Assembly: GCA_903871935.1 (NCBI GenBank) | Contig: CAIQIQ010000102.1 | Coordinates: forward strand, 1 to 46,034 | DNA from: an uncultured Phycisphaerales bacterium | Lineage (GTDB): Bacteria; Planctomycetota; Phycisphaerae; Tepidisphaerales; Tepidisphaeraceae | Length of the DNA stretch: 46,034 nt | Direction of reading: 5' to 3' | In this document: positions 32,201-41,700 of the stretch, piece after piece | How the letters are laid out: every line of letters begins with the position of its first letter | How positions within the stretch are numbered: position 1 is the stretch's first letter | Position numbers and translations under genes: made by a program | The notes under the pieces: generated by a model | Database searches by the model: none | What the model was told of the DNA's origin: nothing | The model's input: only the letters and a program-made list of their open reading frames with translations

Positions 32201-32652
32201 ACATATTCCATCAGGAAGAAGTACAGCCCCTCGGCCTCCCCGAACTCATACAACGTCACGATATTCGGATGGCTCATCGCCGCCAGCGCCTTGGCCTCTC
32301 GCGCAAACCGCTCGGCAAACGCAGTCTCCTCCTTTTTGCTTTCTGCGTTTGTCGTTTCTGCGTTTTCCGCCAAGGGCGGCAAAATCTTCAGCGCTACCAC
32401 CCGATCCAGCGACTTCTGCCTCGCCTTGTACACCGCTCCCATCCCACCCCGGCCGATCAGTTCCAGTATCTCCAGCGCCGGGAAGTGCCGCCCCAGTTCT
32501 TCCACCGTCGGTGGGACGAATCTCTCCCCGCCGGCCGGTCCCACGCTCTGCGTTGCCATGCCCGCTTTGAGCATGCACTGCGGGCAGAGCCCCATCAGAT
32601 TCGCCGCGACCGGCTTGCCGCAATGCGGACAGGTTGTCTGTGTTTTGTCCAT
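29278..32652 (-). CDS. Giant Ser/Thr protein kinase with zinc knuckle, tandem membrane modules and coiled coil
   Basis: A 1124-residue membrane kinase. In order: a zinc knuckle (C8-x2-C11, C23-x2-C26); a complete kinase domain at about 58-330 with GRGGMG (67-72), K89, HRD (191-193), DFG (211-213) and APE (248-250), and a 20-residue Asn/Glu/Lys insert (95-113) between the lysine strand and helix C; two tandem copies of a four-to-five-helix membrane module (354-519 and 545-702); a coiled-coil domain (about 780-965); and a C-terminal globular part. It would sense a stimulus through the membrane or periplasmic part and phosphorylate a cytoplasmic target, perhaps the sigma factor three genes downstream. 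It is divergent from the heparinase gene; spacing is 129 bp. Confidence 0.9.
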   Translation of the reverse strand: MDKTQTTCPHCGKPVAANLMGLCPQCMLKAGMATQSVGPAGGERFVPPTVEELGRHFPALEILELIGRGGMGAVYKARQKSLDRVVALKILPPLAENAETTNAESKKEETAFAERFAREAKALAAMSHPNIVTLYEFGEAEGLYFFLMEYVDGVDLRQLMAAGKLAPKEALAIVPHVCDALQYAHDRGIVHRDIKPENILIGRDGVVKIADFGVAKIVGGSDAQAERPSDEGAQVTDARVVGTPAYMAPEQKDRPGEVDHRADIYSLGVVFYQMLTGELPGKQIEAPSRKVQIDVRLDEVVLRALEREPELRYSQASVFKTAVETIAEEKVESRTQKAGIDAGLPLAYGVEPRFSRAAIVGAAWVVLFFAVVPAFLAHEYQTHEFWTHGPLASPLVAVLSFGILLPALIAPIGSTLVGWIAVTQIRRSSGRLYGMWLAVFDGLIFPLLALDVLFFFVWEVVVALVCLLRMKESAITTPVFADHLVWACVIILTVLSSAIIDYWIIRRVWRAVSKTEADTILPGRAEIQEPESRKSGEQPMHAVRFSKVVIAGVVWMILGLIGILVVGNITASVPWLMVVVLVVAAGTTLLGWIATGQIRRSAGQVGGMKLALFARLLFPLLALDALIFWAWATVVRIFTDFYANLSPTPVGLHVSLPLQAEIANVLKEHYGLTILGALVTAILADYFIIRRVWQSVNKTETDPGSPVESGTYFGTGRQLLLALGGALLMACIAFAVWRVAFHTPPAGLPSSPWVQRAAPSATGSIRSDAASKTPDRTADVALLPESGLPNQKQLLEQLHSAQARAAELRSTHGASHPSVMQAEQTIKALESEIRRESELPASRPAIIPVAPATAPVLTESPELKALRKQKLEMAEVQLRQAEGRFKAGLVSAVEPLVARRDRDLAAAELEGDRAKIAQVQVTYAEKMVGLKRKMYDAGFVDHKEYQDAVMELTRAKVEYERTKAALAAPPGATTATQPAAGNPFVKRLRFEPQADMAEKTNWSVMDKPSIFNREGWAIVANMAVGGVVPARLPGETKEFCRIKMVDGNDDQITLQVEDVAKGNTMTVRINRDQYAEITVNGDRYRIVYPAVSVNLNEAESTPLALVIVTHADQKQAATSQPQGR
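30547..31020 (-). repeat. Second copy of the kinase membrane module
   Basis: Residues 545-702 of the kinase repeat the first module: FSKVVIAGVVWMI, GTTLLGWIATGQIRRSAG, LLFPLLALDALIF and DYFIIRRVWQSVNKTETD match the corresponding parts of copy one, showing an internal duplication. Confidence 0.85.
31096..31593 (-). repeat. First copy of the kinase membrane module
   Basis: Residues 354-519: FSRAAIVGAAWVV, GSTLVGWIAVTQIRRSSG, LIFPLLALDVLFF and DYWIIRRVWRAVSKTEAD. Modules with the GWIAxxQIRRSxG and FPLLALD signatures occur in other planctomycetal kinases. Confidence 0.85.
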
Positions 32653-32781
32653 GCAGTTGGTCCTCTAAGCTGCATAAGAGGGGAAGCGCCAGGAATGTTA
32701 CACGAAGCCCCCGCAGTTCCCATGCACTTAATGCCAACAGAAGCGAGTGTATTTCGGCCGCAGCACACTAAAATTGGGGGA

Positions 32782-35166
32782 ATGATTCTCGAGAAGCGAC
32801 ATCGGCATCCTCACGTTGATCCGCGGCAACCGCGAAACGCGGCGTGTATTGGGACCAACCCGCCGGTGTTTGTGTGGAAGCCACCGCAGGGGCTAAAGGG
32901 GAACTTTACGCTGGAGGTGGGAGGCGATGCATCATTTGCGCAAATGGCACTGCGCGTGACAGGCTTGGTCGATCCGATTCATCTCCCTGAGAAGGCACTG
33001 GCCCCAGGGAGGTACTGGTGGCGGTGGGGGTGTGATGGCGATTGGGCGGATGTGTCCTCCTTTGAGATTGGACACGATGCCGTGGTGCTGGAGGTGCCAT
33101 CGGCCGATCAGTGGCTGCAACGGCTGCCGGCCGGCCACCCTAGAATGTTCATCCGGCCTGAACAGCGGACAGGTCTGAGGCAGGCGTCGGAGGGGCGCGA
33201 TCCCGATGCCGTGCGCGAACTGCGGCAGAAATGCGATGCGGCTCTGGCGCGGCCGCATGAGATGGCGGAGTGGCCGTTCCTTCCTCCATGGTCTGTGGAC
33301 TATAAGGCGACCTACGATCTCTGGCTTCAGGGGTTGAGAGAGAGCCGCAGATTCGTGTGGGATGCGCGGGACATGGCCCTGGGATACCTGCTTTTTGACG
33401 ATGAGTCGTGCGCGCGGGCAGCATGCCAGCGGATGGCCAGCGTTGCCAAATGGGACCCGATGGGCTCAAGTCATATCGCCCACAACGATGAGCTGCACAT
33501 GTCGGTGATCTGGGGTGGCCCCCTGGTCTGCGATTGGGTATGGGATCGCTTCACCGACCAGGAGCGCGATGCCGTGATCGAGCAGTTCCGCCAGCGTGGT
33601 CGGATCACTTATGAGCACATGCATGATCGCGGGCTGTACGGCGTGACCCAGTTCAACTCGCATCCGGGACGCGAAGTGGTGTTCCTGGCTCTGCTGGCGA
33701 TGGTGTTCCATGAGCATATTCCAGAGGCGCGGCAGTGGCTTGCGTGGCTGCGGCCGGTACTGTGCGGCGTGTGGCCGGTGTGGGCTGGAGATGATGGGGC
33801 GTGGGCGGAGGGAATAAGCTATTCGCTGGCGTATGTCGAGATCATGAGCACGTTCGCCACGGCACTTGCGCGCGGGGCGGGAGTGGATCTGTACCGGCGG
33901 CCATTCTGGAAAGGGTACGCCAAATGGTTGACCGACGTTCTGCCATCCTATGCGCAATGGGTGGGATTTGGAGATGGCACCGAACGTCGCGGCATCACCG
34001 CATCGGCGGCCGACCTGGTCGAGATCATCGGGCGAGGAGTCGGGACGACCCAGTTCCAGGAGTCGGTGGCGGCGTACCGACGGGAGGCAGCGAAGGATGC
34101 AAGCCTCACGCCGGAAACGGCCGGCGGAACGTTCAACGTGCAGCGAATCCTGGCACCTTCAGGAACCAGCGCGCAGCGCGACACCAGGAATGCGGCCGCT
34201 GCGGGTGCTGACCCTTCGCGGGTGCTGAATGTCTTCCCGGCCGCGGGTTGGGCGGCGTTCCGCACCGCCAGATCCGACCCCCAGCGCGACATCGCCTTGA
34301 TCTTCCGCAGTTCTCCGTTCGGCTCGGTCAGTCATTCGCACGCGAACAACAACGACTTTATCCTGCACGTGGCGGGGCAGGTGATGGCGATGCCCAGCGG
34401 TTATTACGATGGCTACGGCAGCGCCCATCACACGCACTGGATCTGGCACACGCGCAGCCACAACTGCCTGACCCTCTCCGAGGCCGGCCAGATGATGCAG
34501 TCGTTCGACTCGACCGGGGCGACCGAAAACGCTGTCGAGGATGAGCGCATCGCGTATCTGCGCGGGACCGCCGATGGAAGTTATGGCGATCGGGCAACAC
34601 GTTGCCGCAGGCATGTGCTGTTCATCAAGGCACACGGTTGCTTTGCCCTGATCGATGAGCTGGAGACAAACCCCGCCAACCCGTCGGCCCTGCAGTGGAA
34701 TATCCACTCCTGGAGTCCATTTGACGTCGATGCATCCGGGCGGAGCTTTACCTGGCATCGAGAGCAGAGCTCGGTGAAGGCGCGTGTGATGTGCCACATC
34801 GAAGCATCCTTCCGGACCTGGGAGGGTTTTGATCCGCCGCCGCAGACGACGCGCGCGAGTGATGAATGGCGGCCTACGCACCATCTGCGCTTCTCGCTGG
34901 GACACCTGAGCGGCGGCCGCGAGCAACTCGGAGTGCTGCTGTGTCCATCCCATGCTCAACGTGCCGCGGCGAAGGTGCGATGCGAGCGCGTGGGTGAGAC
35001 GGAAGTAGCCTGGCTCGGAGAGGAAGGTGATGTGTTGATGGTCCGCGGCGGCGGCGCGCCCATTGACGCCGGGGGGCTGCAATCTGGCCACTTGGCGCTG
35101 CTGCGGCTTTCGGGATGTGTCTATGAAGTCACCGATGCGGGATTGATCACGGCAATACCAGGATAA
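32782..35166 (+). CDS. Heparinase II/III-family polysaccharide lyase with N-terminal DUF4962-like domain
   Basis: A 794-residue protein. Residues about 15-110 form an N-terminal beta domain (PPVFVWKPPQGLKGNFTLEV...GRYWWRWG) as in DUF4962 proteins. The helical toroid lies at about 125-430 (conserved W, N and H residues, e.g. DRGLYGVTQFNSHPGREV). The C-terminal antiparallel beta-sandwich (about 470-790) includes SHSHANNNDFILHVAGQVMAMPSGYYDGY, with catalytic-type His and Tyr. Such enzymes eliminate uronic-acid-linked polysaccharides (alginate, heparin-like). No signal peptide is apparent from ATG 32782. The frame is open far upstream, but only opposite the kinase gene. Confidence 0.8.
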   Translation: MILEKRHRHPHVDPRQPRNAACIGTNPPVFVWKPPQGLKGNFTLEVGGDASFAQMALRVTGLVDPIHLPEKALAPGRYWWRWGCDGDWADVSSFEIGHDAVVLEVPSADQWLQRLPAGHPRMFIRPEQRTGLRQASEGRDPDAVRELRQKCDAALARPHEMAEWPFLPPWSVDYKATYDLWLQGLRESRRFVWDARDMALGYLLFDDESCARAACQRMASVAKWDPMGSSHIAHNDELHMSVIWGGPLVCDWVWDRFTDQERDAVIEQFRQRGRITYEHMHDRGLYGVTQFNSHPGREVVFLALLAMVFHEHIPEARQWLAWLRPVLCGVWPVWAGDDGAWAEGISYSLAYVEIMSTFATALARGAGVDLYRRPFWKGYAKWLTDVLPSYAQWVGFGDGTERRGITASAADLVEIIGRGVGTTQFQESVAAYRREAAKDASLTPETAGGTFNVQRILAPSGTSAQRDTRNAAAAGADPSRVLNVFPAAGWAAFRTARSDPQRDIALIFRSSPFGSVSHSHANNNDFILHVAGQVMAMPSGYYDGYGSAHHTHWIWHTRSHNCLTLSEAGQMMQSFDSTGATENAVEDERIAYLRGTADGSYGDRATRCRRHVLFIKAHGCFALIDELETNPANPSALQWNIHSWSPFDVDASGRSFTWHREQSSVKARVMCHIEASFRTWEGFDPPPQTTRASDEWRPTHHLRFSLGHLSGGREQLGVLLCPSHAQRAAAKVRCERVGETEVAWLGEEGDVLMVRGGGAPIDAGGLQSGHLALLRLSGCVYEVTDAGLITAIPG

Positions 35167-35224
35167 CCGTGCACCATGTAACAGATCTGGGAGCCGCGAT
35201 GAAACTGTAGAGCTGCGGGTCTTA

Positions 35225-35494
35225 TCACAGACCCCGATAGACCTCTCGGCGGTGTGCCACGATGCGGATATCCACTGTCCTTCGTTCATCGTCAATCAAG
35301 TAAGCCATGCGATAGTCACCCACGCGGACACGCCACAACCCGCTGGCTCCCGCCAGTTTCACGCTTCCTGCCGGGCGCGGGTTGACACCCAAGGCTATCG
35401 CCTTTTCCACCATGCGGACTTGAATCGCCTTGGGCAGCCTATCCATCGCCTTGTCGGCGCTGGCCTTGAAACTGACGCGGTAGCTCATGCTCAC
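35225..35494 (-). CDS. RelE/ParE-family toxin
   Basis: An 89-residue protein of the RelE/ParE fold: YRVSFKASADKAMDRLPKAIQVRMVEKAI at the N-terminus, then LAGASGLWRVRVGDYRMAYLIDDERRTVDIRIVAHRREVYRGL, the typical RVRxGDYRxxY strand and IxxxxHRxxVY ending of RelE mRNA interferases. The conserved basic residues are present. Its start overlaps the stop of the antitoxin gene by 4 bp. The pair lies between the two lyase genes. Confidence 0.9.
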   Translation of the reverse strand: MSMSYRVSFKASADKAMDRLPKAIQVRMVEKAIALGVNPRPAGSVKLAGASGLWRVRVGDYRMAYLIDDERRTVDIRIVAHRREVYRGL

Positions 35495-35679
35495 AGCCCT
35501 AGCCGCTTGCGCACTGCTTCCAATGACACCGATGGCTCGCGTTCTCGGCGTTTTGCCTCGGCAATATCGCCCTTATCCTGCGCGGAGATATCCTCGGCCT
35601 GCTTTCGCAATCGGCGGAAGTCTTTTTCCGGGACAATTACAAATCTCTTGCCAGCGAGTCTTATGGTTTGAACAGTCAT
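35491..35679 (-). CDS. Antitoxin of the RelE-type pair
   Basis: A 62-residue protein: an N-terminal strand-helix (TVQTIRLAGKRFVIVPEKDFRRLRKQAED) resembling the Phd/RelB type and an acidic/basic flexible tail that would wrap the toxin. ATG 35679 is preferred over a frame start at 35706, because the MTVQTIRLAG N-terminus is the typical beginning of the fold. It overlaps the toxin gene by 4 bp (ATGA), the usual arrangement. Confidence 0.8.
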   Translation of the reverse strand: MTVQTIRLAGKRFVIVPEKDFRRLRKQAEDISAQDKGDIAEAKRREREPSVSLEAVRKRLGL

Positions 35680-35838
35680 GGTTCGGCCTGTCTCTTCTAC
35701 GGGCAATTCTATAGCCCCTCTCGCGCATTCACCACCGGGCAGAGGAGGATTTGCTTCGATGATCTCTGCCGCAATCCACGTCTTGTCGATGGCCTTGTCG
35801 TTATGGCCTGCCGCTCTCAGAGATCCTTCCTGCCACCC

Positions 35839-37782
35839 TCACTCAAACCGCCCCTTCTTGACGGCCATTTCCAGCTTGATCGTCTTGCCGCCAACCGTCG
35901 CGGTTCCGCGCCCGGTCGGGTCCAGCAGGACCTGCCAACCGTCGCCCGCGGCACCGATGCTCTCGCCCTCGGTCACGAGATGCGCTGGCGCGTCGCCATC
36001 GGTGGACAGCACATGCAGGAAGATATCTTCCTTCGCGGGCGCTGGCGCGGGCGGTCGGACCTCGATGCGCCATTTCTCGGCGAACTTGCTGATGCGATCG
36101 CTTTCGGGGTCGTACGTCTTGCCGCCGTAGGTGTAGCCGTAGATCTTTTCGATCTTCGCCCGTTGCGGCAGCAGCGTCTGCATCGACAGCCGTCCGGGGC
36201 CGTTGGTGACTAGCGCCCCGTCCTCGCGCAGTTCCGGCTCGTTCACGCAGTGCAGCAGCCACGTCTTGGCATATTCGGCCTTTGTGCTGCGGACGCGGTC
36301 GAGGATGACAAACAGGTGCGGCCGGAGGAAGACGATGTGCCGCCGGCACAGTTCCACCTTGGACGCCGCGTACGCCCTGGTGCAGTCGCCCACGACATAG
36401 AGCACCGGCCCCGCATCCTGGTAGGCGATGATTTGCCCGCGTTCGTGGTCGGCCCGGGTGGCGACCCAGTCCTCCAGCGTATGGACAATATAGACATTGT
36501 TCCCCTGGCCGCCGTCGTTGGCCATTTCGACATTCTTCCAGTTGCGGATGTTGCGGAACTGCTCCTCCGGCTGATGGACGAGAATGCAATTGTGGGCGAT
36601 GCTGCGAACCAGCCAGTTCAAGGCATGACCCGAGTACCAATCGATGTATTCGCCGCTCTCGGTTGCCAGCGGCTCGCGGCGGAAAATCTCAAAGTTGCCG
36701 GCTTCCTGGTGCTGGTGCTGGTTGAAGAACGGACCGCACTCGAACCGCAGCCACGAGGCATCATCGGCCCAACTCCCCCGCGCGTGCAGTTTGCCGATGC
36801 CTTCCGACAGGTGCGCCAGCGGAAGCACCGCCGGATTCGCCGGCGCATCGGGCTGCTCGGTATCGAAGAGCAAGTCATACACCGCCCAATTCTTGCCGGG
36901 CTTTCGCCGCCCGGCCGAAACGTATTTCGACAGCTCCGACCCATGAAAGTATTCCGCCAGAACAATCCGCGTGATGCGTGGAAACTCCATCGCCTGGCTG
37001 TACTGGTTGTGCCCATCGCCTTCGCAGGAATACCGCTCCATGCCGTCCATCCACGTGCCGGGATAAGTCTCCAGCAGGTTGTACGCCATGCGGTGATAGA
37101 AGAATGCCGGGCACTCCTGGAAGCCGTCATACCCCTCGATGCGGCGGGCCAGTTCCAACCCCTCGACCAGGCACCACAGGCTTCCGCGCGCGTACCAGCC
37201 GCACTCGGCCGTCCCGCCGCCGGCGCCCAGGGCCTTGAGTGCGGGAACGATCCGCCCGCGATACAGATACTCGATGGCATAGTCGCGAAAGGCCTTGCTC
37301 GCGGGATTCTCCGCCCAGGTTGAGTATGCGATCCTCAGGTAGGTGCGGATCTTCGCGAAGGTGGAGTTGTGGAACGCGTTCTCGTCGTCCTTGAACACGT
37401 CCATGTGCGGGTTAAGCCAGTCGATCATCCGCTGCCGGTCGGCCGGGGCGATGCGATCAAAGAATAGGTCATACACCATCGCGACCGTGTCCATCCATAT
37501 CCACGTATCCTGATGGACGTTCGTCACCCCGCGGGCGATGTGAGCCATGGCGCTCTCGATCAACTTCGCCGCCCGCTCGGCCGGCAACCCTTCGACGATG
37601 TGCACCACGCCTGCCGACAGCAACGTGTCCTGGGCCTTGACGATGGCATAAAGCTCCGGCCTCGCCTTCGCCTGACGGCGCAGCAGATCGGCCTCTCCCA
37701 GCAAGCGGGGGCGAACCTTCAGCAGGTGATTCCAGCTACCAGTGGCGATCCGCGGAGCGGGGGACGGAATGACTTCGTTCAT
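35839..37782 (-). CDS. Heparinase II/III-like lyase
   Basis: A 647-residue protein. The N-terminal helical half (about 40-320) contains WIWMDTVAMVYDLFFDRIAP, NAFHNSTFAKI and ERYSCEGDGHNQY; the C-terminal beta half (about 330-640) contains FFNQHQHQEAGNFEIFRREPLATESGEYIDWYSGH, in which a His and a Tyr occupy heparinase II catalytic positions. It lacks a signal peptide and differs clearly from the lyase at 32782, so they are not recent duplicates. The gene is convergent with that lyase and separated from it by the RelE pair. Start ATG 37782 follows GGAATTCAC, without a strong ribosome site. Confidence 0.85.
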   Translation of the reverse strand: MNEVIPSPAPRIATGSWNHLLKVRPRLLGEADLLRRQAKARPELYAIVKAQDTLLSAGVVHIVEGLPAERAAKLIESAMAHIARGVTNVHQDTWIWMDTVAMVYDLFFDRIAPADRQRMIDWLNPHMDVFKDDENAFHNSTFAKIRTYLRIAYSTWAENPASKAFRDYAIEYLYRGRIVPALKALGAGGGTAECGWYARGSLWCLVEGLELARRIEGYDGFQECPAFFYHRMAYNLLETYPGTWMDGMERYSCEGDGHNQYSQAMEFPRITRIVLAEYFHGSELSKYVSAGRRKPGKNWAVYDLLFDTEQPDAPANPAVLPLAHLSEGIGKLHARGSWADDASWLRFECGPFFNQHQHQEAGNFEIFRREPLATESGEYIDWYSGHALNWLVRSIAHNCILVHQPEEQFRNIRNWKNVEMANDGGQGNNVYIVHTLEDWVATRADHERGQIIAYQDAGPVLYVVGDCTRAYAASKVELCRRHIVFLRPHLFVILDRVRSTKAEYAKTWLLHCVNEPELREDGALVTNGPGRLSMQTLLPQRAKIEKIYGYTYGGKTYDPESDRISKFAEKWRIEVRPPAPAPAKEDIFLHVLSTDGDAPAHLVTEGESIGAAGDGWQVLLDPTGRGTATVGGKTIKLEMAVKKGRFE

Positions 37783-37901
37783 GTGAATTCCTTTTCATGC
37801 CTGGACAGGGCAGGCCAGCGCGTGGGGCGTGACAACGCCACGCCGCCTCGGGAATAACCCATTATCCCCACATCCCGTTAAAATCAAATCTTCTGACAAT
37901 G

Positions 37902-38768
37902 CTACTGCGGCAATGGCTCACGCTTCGGCCCTGCCAGTGGCGTCTCTCCTCGTAATCGTCGAGCGATGTCAGCCAGAATTCGGGAATCTTCCCATGCATC
38001 GTCGTGGCCTTCCTTGAACGGAAGCGATGGAACCCAGATCGGCGTCTGGCCCGGCGGCGCGGCATTTGCCTCGCCCACAATAGCATCATGCAGGCGGGTG
38101 TAAGGATAGAGCGTGTACTTTGCCTTTGGGTCCTCCCTCGCCAGATACGCCAGGAACTGCGATCCCGGCCGGAGGTCGCGCCAGAGCTGCTGGGACCTGC
38201 CAAGGTAGTTCTTCGCGATCACGGCGCCACAATGTGGGCTGGCGATGGTGAACATCCGCGCCACCCGCAGCCGTCGGCCGGAAGCTCCATCCTCGGACGG
38301 TGCCGCAGCAAATCGCGCCGTCAGCCCACCCAGCGAAACACCTATGACATCCACCTCCGCCGTGCCATCCGGATCGGAACTGCTGTACGTTGTCTCGACC
38401 GCTTCAATAGCCTTCGCTCGGCATTCCTCAAGCGTTCGCGGAAATCCGGTCACCACAGTGATAATCCGCCGGTCCCCCGTGCAATCATGGAACACATGCT
38501 TCAGGTTCGCCGCATGCCTCCCGCCATCCATGTAGTTGCTGATGATCAGTAGCGGGCGTTCCAATCGCCGTGGATGATCTGACATCTCCCGCAGCATCTT
38601 CCGCGCCTCATCCGTTGTAACCGCAAACGAGGGATTCGTCGGCCCCGTCGTCAGACAACCGCCAACGAAGACCAACGGAATCAGAAAGAGGCCCTTGCAG
38701 CATCGCCGCACCATCGCCGTGCACGACACTTTCGGATCTCCGTTTGCTGCTTTCGGCATTTTTCCCAT
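37902..38768 (-). CDS. Lipoprotein alpha/beta-hydrolase (esterase-like)
   Basis: A 288-residue exported protein. The signal segment ends in FVGGCLTT, a lipobox with Cys at about 40, so it should be a lipoprotein. The alpha/beta-hydrolase fold shows the nucleophile elbow GVSLGG (G-x-S-x-G), an upstream VVTGFPRT stretch, and late Asp/His candidates (KEGHDDAWED). The ATG at 38768 overlaps the stop of the giant membrane protein by one base (TGATG), indicating coupled translation. The frame is open 92 codons further into that gene. Substrate unknown. Confidence 0.75.
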   Translation of the reverse strand: MGKMPKAANGDPKVSCTAMVRRCCKGLFLIPLVFVGGCLTTGPTNPSFAVTTDEARKMLREMSDHPRRLERPLLIISNYMDGGRHAANLKHVFHDCTGDRRIITVVTGFPRTLEECRAKAIEAVETTYSSSDPDGTAEVDVIGVSLGGLTARFAAAPSEDGASGRRLRVARMFTIASPHCGAVIAKNYLGRSQQLWRDLRPGSQFLAYLAREDPKAKYTLYPYTRLHDAIVGEANAAPPGQTPIWVPSLPFKEGHDDAWEDSRILADIARRLRGETPLAGPKREPLPQ

Positions 38769-41700
38769 CACGCCTTCCACTGCTTCAACTGGTCGATGGT
38801 CTCCAGCATCTTCTGCCGATTGCGTTCGAACATCGCGAAGGCCATCAGGATGGCGACACCCAGGCCAATGCCGCAGAGCCAAAGCAGCCAGGTCTGGTGC
38901 AGGTTCGCCGTGGCGTGGTAGATCAGCGTCAGGATCGCCACACCCAGGAACGCCGTGCCCATATAGAGGAATGATCGAATGCGCAGGAGTATCCCCGCCA
39001 TCACGCCGATCACCGACAACAAACCCAGCACCCCCGCAAGCCACGGCGCGTTAGCCACGCCCACCAGGGCGATGTCGGCCGTGGAGGAGGCATAGGCGAT
39101 GATCAACGCCGAATACCGCAGAGCGGCCGCTTGCTTCGCATCCATCCTGCCACGTCCCAGCCACGTGCCCAGCATCACGCACAGGCAAGGCGGAATCAGC
39201 CAAAGCTGGGGATGCAGATCAATCCGAAGCGACTGGTAATCCCACAGCACCGACCAGAATGCGCCATTGAGAGCGATCGCACCCAGGATGCCGGCCGGTA
39301 CGCTCTTGCGCACTATCGCCAAACCGATGTAGTAGCTGCCCACGAGCAGTAGAGTCACTCCATAGTCCACCTGCGTGTGCATCATGCCCGCAAACAGGGC
39401 CGGTGCCAGCGGCACCAGGAACGCCGTCTGCCCCACCGGCCCGGCGATGACACCGACGCCCTTGCGCCGCAGAGCTTCCGCCAGTCCGGCCATCCCAAAG
39501 GCGATCACCATCGCGATGATGGGCCAGTACTGCAGGAGGAACCCGGTGAATAGCTCCGGACAGGTCAAGCGTACATGGATGCACAGGACGCCGATTACCG
39601 CCTCGGCCACGTACACATAGGTCTCCCGGTCAGCGAACGGCAGGCAGAGTACATCAATCACCTTGCCCAGGGCAATTGCGATCAGGCCACCTGCCAGTAT
39701 CAGCAGCAGCATGCACAGCGCGATGATCAGCCACAGGGACATTTCTGCTCGACCGGTGGTGGCGGTAAGGATGGCTTCGTGCCCAAGGATCGCCACCAGC
39801 AGCGCCAACCCGAACCAGGCATTCGCGCGCATCAATTCTGTCTCTGGATAAAGTGTGGCGCCGAACCGGGCAGCATACTGCCGGATTTCATCCCACCGGT
39901 GCAGCAGGATCGCCCAGATAATGCTCAGGCCAATCCCGCTGATGAGCGACACCTGCAACAGTTCGCGTGTCCGCAGCCCGGAGATATCCATCACCAGGGC
40001 GACCACGGCAAAGCCCGCCAGGTACAGCAGCCGCGCCGCCGAACGCATCGTACTGTCCCACAGACAGGCAATCAGAAGCGCGATCACGGTGGCCGCCGCC
40101 GCCAAGGCAATCAACATCGAGTTGATGCTCGTAACCAGCGATGGCATACCGGCAACCTGAATGAATGACGTGACCAGCAGCACCAGCACGCATGCCCAGC
40201 CGGCTGTCACATGCAGCGGCGGAAGTCTGCGAATGACTCGCCTGGCCGCCTTCGCGAACACCTGCAGTTCCAGCACCACCGACGCCAGGCCGCAACCTGC
40301 AAGCGTCAATACATTCAGCATCACCAGATCGCGCACACCATGCGATGTGAACTGCCAGAAGCGCGAACCCCATAGAAATGTCACTGCCAGCGAGATCGCA
40401 CCGGCCGCCGGGTAGAGATACGCGGGAGCCAGCTCGCGCTGGGCCAGCACGATCCACAGCGAAGCGATCGATACCAGCGCCCCGATACTCCACCATGGAC
40501 TCTGCGGATCGCCCAACATTGAGCGGCACGAGAACAGCGCCACGGCGATAGCCAGGGCGATACCCCAGGCAGCCGTCGCCTGCAGCACGCCGCCGATCCA
40601 TCCGGTATCCGGCCGGGCATAGTTCAACTGCCCATCGTCCACCTCCACCACGCTCTGCAAATCATCCGCCTCGGCCGCGCGGCACCGAATCAGCCCCGTC
40701 GCCCACATCGCCAGCACATGGCCAGCCAGAGCAATATGCAGCGCCGTCCAGTTCGCCGGTGTACTAAAGGTCGCGGCCAGCGCCGTGCTCACGAGCGCGA
40801 TCCCGGCCGGGGCGCCATGCAGCCGCGTCCATCGCGGCCAGATCAACCAGCAGAGCGCGGCTGAGAGACCGGCCAGCACCCACAGCATCGTCACCGTTCC
40901 GACTTCGGTCAGATCTGGCGGTACGTGCCTTGCGCCCCAGATCAGCAGTTGACCCAGTCCTGCCAGCAGCGTCGTCACTGCGACACACAGCCCGGCCAAT
41001 GTTCGCAGGCCCGTGGGCGCAGGCTCCTCACAATTTGCGACGTATCGGAAAAGCATCCACCATACCCACGCGAATCCACCGGCCGCGATTGCGTTGATCT
41101 GTACCAGTTGCAGCACCTCCACCGGTGTATTCAGGCCTACCTGAAGCAGATACGCGAGGGTGACTGTCAGATTCAGCGTGCCCGCCGACAGCATCGCCAA
41201 TGCCTGGGAACGTTCGCGGGCAGCATGGCCGGCGAAGATGGCTGTCAGGAGAAGCATCGGAACGACGTAACTACCGAAGGAGCCGGCCGCCGCGAAGATC
41301 GAACCCACAGTTGGAGCATGTGGGCCAACGCCCTGCAGATTGGCCGCCGACGCCATCAGCGTCAGCCCTACCAGCGGGATTGCGCCCAGTGCGATCGCCA
41401 GCCCCCGCAGGTTTGCGCTCTGTACAAATCGCTGCCGCATCCAGATCGGAATCGACAGCGCCAGGAGTACCACCAGACTCGCTAGCCGCACACTCGAGGC
41501 GGCCATCTCCGGCCACACGCGGCTGGCGATCACCCACGACAGCGCGTAGATAGTGCTTGCCGTAACGAACAACCAAGCTTCTATTCCAGTGGCGACCTCA
41601 AGGAGGGAGATGATGACAATCGTCGCCATCGCCATCCACAGGCCCTGGTAACTGCTGCCAAGCATGAGTTGCGTGGCCGGACCAAAGCCTCCGGTCCGCG

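Noticed and set aside
32125..32781. 219-codon upstream extension of the heparinase gene
   Set aside because: It lies entirely opposite the kinase's conserved N-terminal and catalytic regions and the 129-bp divergent spacer; its translation is rich in His, Arg and Pro as expected for an antisense shadow.
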